Below, one piece after another: positions 33,901 through 46,021 of a stretch of 64,000 nt of DNA (its first letter is position 1; each line of letters starts with the position of its first letter). The stretch lies in NCBI GenBank assembly GCA_016165875.1, contig JABBOT010000015.1:5687928-5751927 (forward strand). Direction: 5' to 3'. The position numbers and the translations under genes were made by a program. Below the pieces are notes generated by a model that was given only the letters and a program-made list of their open reading frames with translations, was not told the origin of the DNA and did not search any database. Source of the stretch: Acanthopleura granulata. Lineage: Eukaryota; Mollusca; Polyplacophora; Chitonida; Chitonidae.

Positions 33901-34876
33901 CTTTGTTAAAGGTGTACAGTTTTTTCGAGTACATTACCTTGGCACAATACCGAAATCGCTTGTTGATTCCCGAATCGGAACCGTGTTCTTTATCTCATTT
34001 TTCCGCTCAGATTCCTTCGCGCTCAGCCAGCTGATCCATCACTTACAAAATCGATCAATCCCTCAGTCCGCAGGGCAGGTATGAGCATGTCCACCTGTAC
34101 CTTTCAATCTCTAGTTACCTGTGATTGGTTACTTTTGATCGGCTCAGGTGTGGCTTTGCTTCGTCTTGGACTCGATGTCAGCCAAGTGATGTGTTAATGT
34201 TGTCACCGTCTGTCTCTACGGTAGCCTGTGACTGATGCTTTGCTCCTGTAGTCCTGAACGCAGACTTCACATCATGCGCGTGAGATAGGGTCTCGGTATC
34301 AATTAGGCAGCGTTTTAGAAAGAAGCGAAATTGCCATTCCATGTGTTTATACGATGTCACAGCGGATAAGATCTCCCCCCCCCCCCCACCAAAAAAAGTG
34401 GATGTTGCAAAAAACATATTAAATTTTATTCGCGCGAAAAAGAATTTCGAAACGTAATACACGCACAAATCAGGCGTAGTCCCCCATTTCTGCCATGCCC
34501 CGAATGCTGGCGCCTACACATTCTCAAGCAACTGCGTAACAAGGCACGAGTCAGCCGGTGCAGAGATGATCGAACGTCGACTTATTTCTCAGAATTTGTC
34601 CAAAATGGCGGCTGTGTGTGAACAGTGGTTGTTTTCATATAAAGTATAGGTCTAATGAAACTTTAAATGGGCATACACAGGCATTTATATGTTGTCTTCG
34701 TAGGGATATGAGATCGGTAGCTCAGTTATGACATCACGGTGTGGTAAGATTCTACGAGAACAAAAATTTAACCAAGAGAAAATCCACTTCGGTGGACACA
34801 ATACGTATTCGTGGTGGTATAGGTTACCTACATTTGAGCGTAGTACAATATGTACCACTGCAAACTTGCTGCTGAG

Positions 34877-35149
34877 GGTCTCCGTGGATCAGTTGGTTAG
34901 CGCGCTAGCGCAGGGTAATGACACAGAAGCCTTCCATCAATGCGGTCGCTGTGAGTTTACGTCCAGCTCATGCTGCCTTCCTCTCCGGCTGTACGTGGGA
35001 AGGTCTGCCAGCAACCTGCGGATGGTCGCGGGTTTCCACCGGGCTCTGCCCGGTTTTATCCCACCATATTGCTGGCCGCCGTCGTATACGTGAAATATTC
35101 TTTAGTACGGCGTAAAACACCAACGAAATAAATAAATAAATAAATAAAA
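34877..35149 (+). mobile_element. Full-length tRNA-headed SINE, plus strand
   Basis: An A-box-like stretch, TGGATCAGTTGGTTAGCGCG, opens the element. A degraded B-box region (GAGTTTACGTCC) follows about 65 bp on. The conserved body has CCGCCGTCGTATACGTGAAA and TACGGCGTAAAACACCAA, with an (AATA)n tail. It serves as the family 1 reference copy in this orientation. Confidence 0.92.
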
Positions 35150-37049
35150 TTTCTGCTTAATCTTTGCTGTATACATAACGACAAAGTTACAAAAGAGCAT
35201 TTTGTCTTTTAGCATGTAGGATACACTTTAGGATGAAGAATTGCATAGTCCACGTGGAGCCCATGAACTTATTGCCTCGTGGACTATTCGATAACCCCAT
35301 CCACTACCCATCCCCCAGCGTTGATTGATGTATAGACGATTGAAAACCCAAGCTGATTGTACATTCATGGACACACAACCAAATGTCCTGTTTCTTTCCT
35401 TTTCTTTAGCTGGATATTAGTTTTCTAAAGAAGCCTATCGTTGAAGAATAGCAGTTCACGCGTTGGCATGACAACAAGCCTGGCGCTATGGAGGCCACAT
35501 GCATTCTCGGCGGGCTAGGAATCGGTACACCGTCCAACTATGTGCTCTTCCTTGGGAGACTTCAGTGGCAAAACCAGGCAGGTCAGTGTGTCGAATTTCA
35601 TTGGGTGCGACATCTGAATTTGCACACCCAATCGAATCACGCCATGCCTTCTATTGTTGGTGTTGTTCAAATTGACATTTCGTTCATTTTAACCTGACAG
35701 CTTTCAGTTCACGGCAGCAAGTTTTGTCGACCACCATCATCAAAGAGGTGGTGGTTGATTGGATTTGGAACCTTTTGACGTTTTCCAGCAAATAGGAGGT
35801 GTGAGAAAGAAAATCAGTTGACAGTGGCAAGCCAACTAAGTATGTGACTGTGAAACATTTGTTTTGTGTTAGCTGAAAGCTGATTGGCTGACAGTAAAGA
35901 TGTGAAGGGAAATAACTTTTTCTACCTTCTAATGCTTGATAGGTGGCGCTCTTGAACTGTTAGGGTTTCACTGGTAAAGTCTCCCTTGCAAAGCACAGCA
36001 CATGGTATTTAAGGCCTGCGTGTTGATTGGTTGAAGTTGTAGCGTCCTCCGTGCTAGCCCATGTGACTTTGAACTTGTAAAGACTTCACCGTTGTTGGGC
36101 ACTGCGCTAAGCTGAGAACGGAACAAACTGGCGTAGCGTGATCAGTATTGTTCACGATTGTGTGATACTATTATATACCGAACTTCAAGGGGCTGTTAAA
36201 TATTTGCAGATTTCGTTTCCAGTATTTTGAAACATGCAAATGGTACAACGGTTGCAAGGATTCGACTATTCCATCAACTGTCCAGGCAAGTTTTATTTTA
36301 TTAATTTGTATTTCAATTTCAAAAGCATGTGGATGCAAAGCTAACGACTTTTTCTGAATGTATGCTTTTCACGAAGCAAAGATATATCTGATTTATAATG
36401 TTTTTTGGATTCTCTCCTCATCTCATGCATCAGGGTGTGTTATTTTTGTTTTAATATATCTGCCTCTTGAAAACTTTTTAACACCATGCATTCGTCTTTA
36501 TAAAGAACGCCAATTAAACTGTAAAGTACATGATATATGTGTATATTATATTGCATAATGTATTATACGCCGGGCAAAACTGTACCTGAAACTACATTGT
36601 TACAGTATATTTTCCTTAATATTCTAGAATTTTACTGGGTCATAGAAAATATTTAAAATAGGGTAAACTAAGCATATCACCTGCTTCATAACATATTCCT
36701 TATTTGTCTATTATAACATTTAGAAAGTAGTTAGTCTGTGTGTGAAATTCTGTCACGTGGACACCAAATTTATACGACCAATCCATTCAGTTTTAAGGCA
36801 CCCAAAAAATGTTAAAATGTTAAAATAATGTGGAATAAGTATGGCAAATATGGTCTTAAAAAGCCTCCATAAGAAATAATTGCCTATGACCCTTTTCTTC
36901 TTAAAGAACATACTGTGAAAAGAATTAACGTATTTTGGTCTCACAATTCTCTGTTGATTTGTATTTGAGGAATCCAATGCTTACATCATGTACGACTTGT
37001 AGTGAGTAAATCGCCTGACTAACTATACGGATCTATTCAGACACACGTT

Positions 37050-37320
37050 CAGAGGGATTAGCGCACTAATACAGGGCAAGGTCTAAAATGCCTATTACAG
37101 TTGGGGTCTCTGTGAGTTCTTGTCCAGCTCAGGCTGGCTTTCTCTCCGATTGTGCGTGATTAGGTCCGCCAGCATCCTGCTGATGGTCGTGAGTTTCCTC
37201 AGACCCTGCCCGCTTTCCTCAACCAAAATGCTGGTCACTGTCGTATAAATGAAATATTCTTGAGTACGGTGTTTAAAACACGAAATCAATCAATAAATGA
37301 ATAAATTAAAATAAATAAAT
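37050..37320 (+). mobile_element. Diverged full-length tRNA-headed SINE
   Basis: Family 1 with a decayed head (GGATTAGCGCACTAATACAG) and an A-rich tail running to about 37320. Old by divergence. Confidence 0.8.
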
Positions 37321-38870
37321 ATATATATATTCCAGCTCAATACAACGTTTCGACTGGCAATTCCTCCCAAGTCTATCTGCAAGAAAGAGAAGAAAAGTTT
37401 TGTAGGAGGAGAAAAATAAAACATTTGAGAAAAAAAAAGTTCTCCGAAAAGTATTAAAAGTATAGACAAGACGTGTTGTAGAATTGGCTGACGACGTCGT
37501 TTATGTCGATAAATGAATCAAACACCTGAGGTATTCGCGAGTAAGACCATAGCAGCTATAATAGCTATAGACAATCCAATCAAAGAAATAGAATATTTCA
37601 TCCATGCATGTAACAACGTTAATCAACACATCCCCAAAAGACCATTCAATGTTTCTTCTCTTGTCAATCATGCCACGGGTGTTGTCTTCGGTGGATGTAT
37701 ATTTCAGCGCGTTTCCTCCGTGTCAACGCCATCACTGGACAACAACACACTTGTCCAAATAGCCATTTGCCCGAATTCTCACTTGTCCGAACACCCACTT
37801 GTTTGAATACCCATTTGTCCATATACCTACTTATACAAGCACACAATCAACCGAACTCCCGACTGTCCTACCGCTCTGTTGAAAAGGACAGTTGGTCGAA
37901 TTCGTCCTACACTGAGAGAAAAGTTTGGGTCAACAGACTCAAAAATTGGGGTTTTCCTGCAGAGCTAATGGGAAGATCGGTCGAGTCACTGAAGATTCCT
38001 CTTATTATGTTACGGACTCATGAGTCGATAAGTCCTCTGGTTTCTCCAAACAATCAGATGTGTTTCTATTGGCTTGGTCGATCTAGTCATTTGACTAAAT
38101 TTTCTGAGTTGCATTAGCTTTACTGGAAAACTCATATTTTTTGCTCTCTTGACTTGAAAATTTTGTCTCAATGTAAACTCATTCAACCGATTACCCGGTT
38201 GTCCAACAGCTGCTGTTGTCCAGAATTGTTAGAACATCCATCCGTCAGGATGACGAGTTCATCAACGTATAAAATTAATCTTTAAGTTTATTTCTCACCG
38301 GAAAACTCGACTGGATGACGTCTGTTTCAGGCATGTCAAAGGAAATAAACAGAAACGTCCACTGTCTCTTAAACATGGGATAATCTTTTACATCTTAAAA
38401 TGCTGTGTAATAATTGCTACTTTCTAATTTATCTTAACACCTATAACATTTGCGGTGTAATTTGAGAATCGCCTGTCCGTCACCACAAGGCACCACTTCA
38501 CACGGGCCATGCTCAGGGGAATTGTAGACCCCCTTAAATGTACCTTCCTATGTACCGACGCTTATTGAGATATAGACGACAGCAAATCCAAGCTGATTGT
38601 AGATTTCATGGACACATCACCAAATGTCGTGTTTGTTTCCTTTTCCTTAGCTGGATAATGTTTTTCAAAAGTTTCAACGGAAAACACGGGATCAGTGGAC
38701 AAACGAATGGTCAGATGGTCCTATAGATTTCTGATTTCTAAGGTGAAAAAGAGCCTATGATGTCAACAATGATGAATATTATCGCTATTAAGGGTCACAC
38801 TTTTCGGATATTGCACATTCTATGTAGTGCTTGAAAGTTCAGCTTTCGACCCATACAACTCATAATATTT

Positions 38871-39008
38871 TATTCATTTCATTGTTGTTTTACGCCATAC
38901 TCAGGAATATTTCACTTATACGACGGCGGCCAGCATTATGGTGGAAGGAAACCGAACAGAGTTCGTGAGAAACCCAAGACCATCCGCAGGTTGCTGGCGG
39001 ACACCCCA
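38871..39008 (-). mobile_element. SINE family 1 fragment
   Basis: Tail-side body (TACGCCATACTCAGGAATAT … CCATCCGCAGGTTGCTGGCG). No head. Confidence 0.83.
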
Positions 39009-39194
39009 TCTAATATACGTTGTAATTTGGGACGGCGAGGTTGGGGAGGGCAGAGAATCTGTTGGTCAAATGGTCATCCATCCAATAGGAATCCTAAACC
39101 CTCAGTGTGGCTTGCGTGATATCTCTTGCGAAAATAAAATACAACATCAACAAACTGAGATTTACAGTAGTGACAGTCCAACATAACCGGCGAA

Positions 39195-39450
39195 ATCCGG
39201 CATCCTGTCAATTCACCTCTGTTAGGGTTTTATACTAACTGTTCATGTCAATGCATAAAAAGATGCAACTTACACTCCCCCCCCCCCCACAATGCATGGC
39301 ATAAGCAGAATTGGGTAAAAAAAATGGAGTGATGTTAACTCCAATTTATTAGGAATCACTGGTATAGAATTACTCAAAATGCTGTGCTGTCACCACATCT
39401 GAAAAAAACAATAACATGAAACCCGACAGGAGCACCGTAGTGTAATAGTT
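39195..39450. repeat. Dispersed repeat D, second long copy
   Basis: CAATTCACCTCTGTTAGGGT to TACTCAAAATGCTGTGCTGT aligns with 9355-9540. At 39425 a new partial copy begins (GTAATAGTTGGCGAA). Confidence 0.55.
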
Positions 39451-40528
39451 GGCGAAACACCGACCAGTGAAAAGGTACTGACGAACTTTCTGACGTCTGA
39501 CGAACTGATATATACTGGTGTCATCAAATATATGCCTCAGGTCGGGTATATGACCTAAGAGGTGTCAATTTTAAAATTATGAATTATTCGTATTTTGAAT
39601 AGTAACATACCAAGGGGTCCTGCGCATGCATTTAATCTTCTAAAATAGTAAGAGTGGGAGAATCTTCTCTGATAATTTATGATGGATCAATATAATCTCA
39701 CGAGTTCATGACAAGAACGCGTTAACTTGATCATCCGAGCCTTACAGAGCAGCCTATACGTCTTCATTAAGCCACTTTGGTTTATAGCTGCAGCTGTTAG
39801 GCCGCCGGATAGAATTTACCAGGGAATCAGATGTTGATTTCAGTCGTGACACCTGTGTCTCTCGAACCGTCCAATCAAAACCCGGCTACAGGGTGATTGA
39901 CGAGTATCGGGAACTCCCAGGCACACCCACATGGAATCGCTTGTGATCTGTTACGCGACTTAAACGTCGTTCTTAATTTACTGATTCTTGGATAAAAAAA
40001 AATTTGTGATACGCATAATGGTGTCAAGCTTAAGAAATGACATTTGAACAAAGAGATGTTCTCTTTAGGTTTTCTCTAAGAAGTGGTGAGAACACATATT
40101 TCAGCTTCCAGTTTTGTCAGTTGAATAACCATTAACTAATATATTGCAAGTTTTTCATAACATTACAGCGTATTTATAAGATACGATGACAGACGTTTAA
40201 CAGGTTTTACACGACCTTCCGAATTGAAAAAAAAATATGTTTGGAAGACATTTCACAAATTTGCTGTATTCCCCAAACGCATAAATCCACGTATAAAGCT
40301 CACTTTATTGCGGAGTCAAGAAAATGTACCACCAGATATGTATAAGCTCTCTTGAAGGGGGGGGGGGGAGGAGCGTTACAAGAAGTATATTGACTTTTGC
40401 TAAGTACTGAGAGGCGTTGATTTCTCTAAACAACAAATTATCTTAAGATAAAAAGCAGGCATCATCTTAAAGCACGCTTAGTGCTCATTTTAAACATGGC
40501 CATCGTGAACTTTTACATGTTTTACATT

Positions 40529-40792
40529 TTTTTTTTTATTTGATTGGTGTTTTACGCCGTACTCAAGAATATTTCACTTATACGACGGTGGCCAGCATTA
40601 TGGTGGGAGGAAACAGGGCAAAGCCCGGCGGAAACCCACGACCATCCGCAGGTTGCTGGCAGACCTTTCAACGTACAGCCGGAGAGGAAGCCAGCATGAG
40701 CTGGTCTTGAACTCACAGCGACCGCATTATTGGGAGGCTTCGAGTCATTGTGCTGCTCTAGCGCTCTAACCGACTGATCCACGGAGTCCCCC
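40529..40792 (-). mobile_element. Full-length tRNA-headed SINE with target duplication
   Basis: Complete element with tail at low coordinates and tRNA-like head at about 40745-40792. GTTTTACATT is duplicated at 40519-40528 and 40793-40802. One of the best preserved copies of SINE family 1 in the window. Confidence 0.92.
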
Positions 40793-41558
40793 GTTTTACA
40801 TTGAATAAAAATACATATAAATATTTAGTTTCTACGGTGGATTGTTCGGGACATACTGAGCAAGCCGACGCACAGAGACGTCAACGTCTCTTTTTCAACT
40901 GTACAACTCTGACTGCTATATAGCTTCGTTCAACACAAATACACATAAGCATTGGTAAATATATATTTGTACTTAATGTAAACAAATCATGACCACATTT
41001 CAATTATGCGTACTTTAATCAGCAGGTGGTCTGTTTTTTTTTTTTTTAAGAATTTAAAAGATCCCTGTAAAGAATTAGAGGCTTAAATATCTACACATCC
41101 TCTAAGGACGTCTTCACTTGGGTTTCTTTACTTTCTACACTGCCATACTGTCCCTCACACAAGTTTTGAAAAATGTTATCGAAAAATGACTATGTATACC
41201 ACACTTTTACACAAACTGTAACAATACTGAACATCTACATCTGTTGTGTATTTGAGGTATACACAAACTGAGTACTTGAGAGAAAAAAACATGTGTATTG
41301 GTGCTACACTGTAATACACATGGGTGAAGGTGTTTAAATTTGTTACACTTTGCTACAGGTTGTGCTACACAGTCGTTTTTAACGAGTAAATCTTTAATAA
41401 CATTTTGCCAGTGGCAGTGGCTGAGGAGATAACATTAACAATGTTTAGTTCACACTTTCTCTTATGACGCATGGCCTCACAAGATTAATTTGAAATGCAT
41501 CTCTCCACATTTCTGTCCGGTTTCGGGAGTAGGACAAAACCTATCCCACCAAAACAGC

Positions 41559-41708
41559 ATGGATGATAAACACGATTCTGCAACTAAAGAATCCGTTACC
41601 TATGTGACCGTTGGTTCGAAATCAAGGAACTCTACACACTATATTTCCTTCATTGGCAATGGCAAGACCGACACCCATGTATTTATTCAGGCCCACAAGA
41701 AAGCAAAG
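41559..41708 (+). CDS. Unassigned candidate coding exon
   Basis: An ATG-led open stretch of 50 codons ending AAG|GTACAG, a fair donor in phase 0. Composition looks protein-like (MDDKHDSATKESVTYVTVG at the start; HYISFIGNGKTDTHVFIQ later). I recognise no family, and no clean continuing exon was found, so this may be chance or a transposon remnant. Confidence 0.2.
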
Positions 41709-42464
41709 GTACAGATCTGTTAAACAACATCATGAGATATGTCAATGGCTAACTTCACAGACACTTCACATTATTTAAAGCTGCTATTACGGCTGAATAA
41801 CAATGCAAAGATTAACATTGGTCTCACAATTATTTGTATTACATCTTCCACGCAATACCTAGATAATTTACCCTATTTAACTGCAACACATGAAACGTAC
41901 TTATTAATAACATACATGGTCAACAATTTCCTAACACATGGCATAAGTATCACATGACCATAAAAATGCATAGATTCAGTTAACAACCCATCTGTTGATG
42001 CAGAAGAACTGGCACCAACAAGGGCTATGGAACAGATCAACCTGGTTACATCAGGGCTGTTACCTGTTACTGGTCTGGAATAACAAAGTGGTGTCCAGCT
42101 AGTTGTTGGAGTTAACCTCATGGGACATCAAAAAGGATTTAACATTCATGACACGAAGAAGTAATGGCTGTAGAAAAGTTAACTGTGAACCACAAATGCA
42201 ACATATTAAAGTACATTCTCAGTTAGAGAGCTACATCGTAACCACATCTAGATTAATAATATGAGGAATTACAGCAATACATGAATGGTTACCTTCAGCT
42301 GTCATGATTTTGCTGAACAACTGTCTAATGTTGACAGATGAACATTACAACTTCTGTATGCTGGTCAGGATGTTAGCAAGTAGGCCCTACCATTAAGTAA
42401 CGAGCCGGGTATTACACATGCTAGAGTACAACAACATTTCGAAACAAAAGGATTTCAGAATTAC

Positions 42465-42573
42465 CTGACACGTACCCAACGACAAAAGGAAAATTGCGCC
42501 ACCCACACAGCAATATGGATTCCGCTTTGGGGTAATTTGGCGTAGTTGGATCAGATTCAGATTTTTCATCATC
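42465..42573 (-). CDS. Unassigned candidate coding exon
   Basis: One minus-strand frame reads DDEKSESDPTTPNYPKAES and then ILLCGWRNFPFVVGYVS before a GTAATT donor in phase 1. The acidic-then-hydrophobic pattern is suggestive. However, no AG acceptor sits at its start, an in-frame TGA lies four codons upstream, and a second frame is also open. Confidence 0.15.
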
Positions 42574-43399
42574 CAAGAAACAAGATCAATCAACAACATT
42601 AAAGTAACTCTGAACACAGTTGTTGACTGAAGTGTGTTGTACTGACGTAACCCCTTACAGCATTAAAAACAACTCAAAGGGAAATAACTCTGTCACTGCA
42701 CTTAATGGAACTAAATTTCACAACCTAGGCCACACCTATATTTTGGTTCAGTTTGTGCACGTAAAACCTAATGTTTAAGACATAAGGGGTTTGATTCAAC
42801 CTTTCAAACATTCCATAGAGTGATTGTTTAAAGGTCTGTCAAACATTTATGTCGGACTCAAACCTTGATACCAGTCTTTTCACCTTACGAATGACAATTC
42901 ACACATGTCTGAGGCTAATCCAAGGGTTTCAACAACTTAATTTTTGTCAAGTTCTTTTCTTTATCAAAGAATTCTTTTAAGCTAACTTTGTGATGCAACA
43001 GGCTGCAAACTCATTTCTACTGCTACGTATGTACAGGTATATAAGCTATATTTGCAGGACGAACCAAATTTAGTAATTATTTCCCATTTGCCATTCGTAA
43101 TCTGGTGAACTCGTTTATTTATTTCACTTTTTTGGAAAGCCTGACTCGAGATTTTTTCTTTGACTTATGTGAAAGCGGATTGGGGTAAACCACCTCTGTT
43201 TGCCAGGTAATGGACATACTGACGCACAGCTGCCGCCGAATGCACGGAGCCTGAACATGAACTTGAAGCCTCATTGGGGATTTTCCAATCGGCCAAGCCA
43301 TGTAAAACAAGCAAATATTAGCCGAGTAGGCTAGTGAAATCACCTTATAAACTCGACACGATGTTCACGCCTGTAATATTTATTTATTTATAGATTTGG

Positions 43400-43507
43400 T
43401 TCTTTATTTGATTGTTTTTTTACTCGGAATATTCCACACACGACGGCGGCCAGCACTGGCGTGAAGTAAATGGGTAGAACCCAGGGGAAACCCACGATCA
43501 TCGTAGA
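43400..43507 (-). mobile_element. SINE family 1 remnant
   Basis: CGACGGCGGCCAGCACTGGC and AACCCAGGGGAAACCCACGA are recognisable. Old and indel-rich. Confidence 0.7.
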
Positions 43508-43848
43508 ACATACTGTTTTTTCCATAATTATTGTTGTTATTTATATCACTTCAACATTATGGAAGTGCAAGCCTTTTATTTTTTGAAGTGAGAAAAACAA
43601 TAAAAATCAAACAGCCTCGATGCCAGCGTATTTTATCCTATTTGAAATGCTTTACACATAGAGCACCAGAAAAAAATCTGAAATACAGTGAAAATAGTTT
43701 TGGTGGCAGTTTTGCCAGACGCTTTAAATCTCATCTTTGATGTACGATCACTTTGGCTGATATTTGGAAATTGAACACGAAAATGATGTTACAAGTGTCC
43801 TTGACTGCTTCAGCAGTTTTAGTGGCTATATTATGTTAAATTTCCAGT

Positions 43849-44007
43849 AGTGGTTAGCTTGCTCGCGCAGCACAATTACTCGGGAACCTCTCACCCATGT
43901 GGTGGATTTGAGTTCAAGCCCACGTTATGCGGCTTCTTCTTCAGTCATACCTGGGAACGTCTCGAGTACGGTGTAAAACACCATTCGAATAAATAAATAA
44001 ATAAATT
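43849..44007 (+). mobile_element. Internally deleted SINE family 1
   Basis: A head with GAGTTCAAGCCCACG (B-box-like) is joined to the extreme tail TACGGTGTAAAACACCATTC. Most of the body is absent. Confidence 0.72.
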
Positions 44008-44433
44008 TTCAGTCTACATGTACCTTTTTGAACTTAGTTACCTCCACAGGGATCTTCACCCTAAAGTGATTTTTTTGTGTTTTTGTTTTTTAGTACAGGA
44101 CACGCGAAATCCACAGAGAATGTTAAAATGTCACTTGTGTTTCTTTTATAGTCATTTTTAAGTTAAAAACTCGACATGATAGAGCGTTGTTGTTACCTCC
44201 CTTTAATCAGGTCCGCACAATGTGTGCACGTTTGGCGCATGTAAGAGTTAGTAATTTTCCAGTTTGTAGCCATTTGGTAGCAAGTGTATGAATATGAAGT
44301 TCAGGAGTCGGTCAAGAAAAATGTATGTTTAAACAAAGCACTAAATAGTCCGGCCATTACATCCGGATTCGAACTCGTGAACTTGATCTGGCACCACCAA
44401 ATTATCCGAAAGTCTCGCGCCTTAAATCTCTTG

Positions 44434-44579
44434 ACGGTCTGCCAGCAACCTGTGGATGGTCGTGGGTTTCCGCCGGGCTCTGTCCTGTTTCCTCCCACCA
44501 TAATGCTGACCGCCGTCGTATAAGTGAAATATTCTTGAGTACGGCGTAAAACACCACTCAACTAAATAAATAAATAAAT
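44434..44579 (+). mobile_element. SINE family 1, 5'-truncated
   Basis: Body from GGTCTGCCAGCAACCTGTGG to an AAATAAATAAATA tail. Well conserved in the last 100 bp. Confidence 0.88.
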
Positions 44580-44799
44580 CTCTTGACCAGTTCAGACTCC
44601 ACCTCGCGGGATGCTATAGGTGTTAATTGTATCTGTCTGCTTTATTTTCTGATCAACAAATCCTCCCAAAACTGTCGGATTTTCACACATTTGGTGAGCA
44701 GATTCATCTTGTGTAGCATGAGATCAAGTTCGAAATCCCGTTAAATTCCTGCAGTGGTAGGTTTTGAATATTTAAAGTGAAAGACAGCCCATACTCTAA

Positions 44800-45420
44800 G
44801 TTAAGTTTGCTAAAACGGTTGGACAATATTGTGTTTATCTGGCTAAAGTATTTTTTCTAACAGCCATTGTGACCGTGGAAATTGACCGTGCTCCATCGGC
44901 TAGCATGAAACGGAGCCATTCTGTCTGGGCTATGAGGTGATTGTTCCCAGCACGAAACACTCTTGTAACCTAACACTGTAGTTTGCTGCAAGAATTGTGG
45001 TTGAAAGTTAAGTGTATATGCAAATTTATTACATGAAATGATCAAGAGACTTACCATCTTCATAATACAATGGTCTGGAAATAATTTGCAGTGTTGTTCA
45101 CACCTGTGCTAGTTATAATTAAAACACGTGTACTGTCCCTCTGTCGTTACATGTTCTATTGACGTTCAACTCACATTTACGTCACAGCTTATAAGTAGCT
45201 GATATATCCTGGCCTTCTGATTGGTTAGTCCGTCATAATGATAAAAGCACGGGCGCCTTCAGATCCCCAGTTTGCGGCAAAATACTCCACACTTCAAAGG
45301 AAGAGAATTCAGCAACGAATTCATACAATTTAAAACAGTTTTTTCTATTCAAAAGAGAATTTTGTAATCTTTTTAATGAGCAGTGGCTCAGTCATGAGCT
45401 GTCTTTTACTTCTCTAATTC
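44800..45420. repeat. Segment shared with 24.9-25.8 kb (without SINE)
   Basis: Same order and orientation as the intron 6 segment, with the SINE site unoccupied (GTGATTGTTCCCAGCACGAA). No exon 6-like sequence follows it. Confidence 0.8.
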
Positions 45421-45519
45421 TAACCGGACGTTAGTAAGAGCAATATAACTGCTTCAAATATTGTTTTTAATTAAATTTTGTGTGCAAGCCCATTTTGTGC
45501 CATTCCTCCGCTAGCAGGT

Positions 45520-45790
45520 ATACATTTTATTATATCAATTCTCCAAATTAGCCAAAAAGCATTATATATACCATAAACAGAGCTCTAAGCGCATATTTCT
45601 CTTTAATGTAATACAAAATAACATACTGGATGTTATTTTTAACAACTCACTGATTCGACCAGTCAGAAAAAGGCGTTGTTCTATTTTGTAGTGAGTTTGA
45701 AACTATTTGAAACAATTGTTCTACTTCAGTTAATAAAACGTGTTTAATTAGTTCATCTCAAAACTTATCATATTAAGTTACTTAATTACC
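45520..45790. repeat. Local duplicate of 47.39-47.64 kb
   Basis: Shared blocks in order: AGAGCT, TTCTCTTTAAT, AGAAAAAGGCG, CGTGTTTAATTA and CTCAAAACTTATCA. Diverged, non-coding. Confidence 0.7.
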
Positions 45791-45898
45791 TTGATAATCC
45801 TGATGATGACCAAATAAAAATATTGATGTTTGCCAACGATGCATTTTAAGTGTTTCCTGGGAGTGACCTGCATACTTTATTACGTAGGCCTAAACGTA

Positions 45899-46021
45899 CG
45901 TTAGTCGGTGTTTTACCGCGGGCAATCCGGTTTCCTCTATCCACAAGACTGAGGGCTACCATCGTATACAAGTGAACAATTCTTGCATGTATATGGCGTT
46001 GAGTAACAATCAGATAAATAA
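45899..46021 (+). mobile_element. SINE family 2, 3' fragment
   Basis: CCGGTTTCCTCTATCCACAA through TATGGCGTTGAGTAACAATC and a short A-rich tail. Confidence 0.65.

Noticed and set aside
34877..34950. tRNA gene-like sequence
   Set aside because: It is the head of a SINE followed by the SINE body. The cloverleaf is not complete, and the same head recurs at the other SINE copies.
35488..35582. ATG-led open stretch with a GTCAGT donor (MEATCILGGLGIGTPSNYV…)
   Set aside because: Attractive as a first exon, but the only nearby acceptor (about 36220) gives an immediate stop in the required phase, and no protein family was recognised.
36234..36344. Short ATG ORF after a promoter-like stretch
   Set aside because: Only 36 codons, would need a GC donor to splice, and no downstream exon was found.
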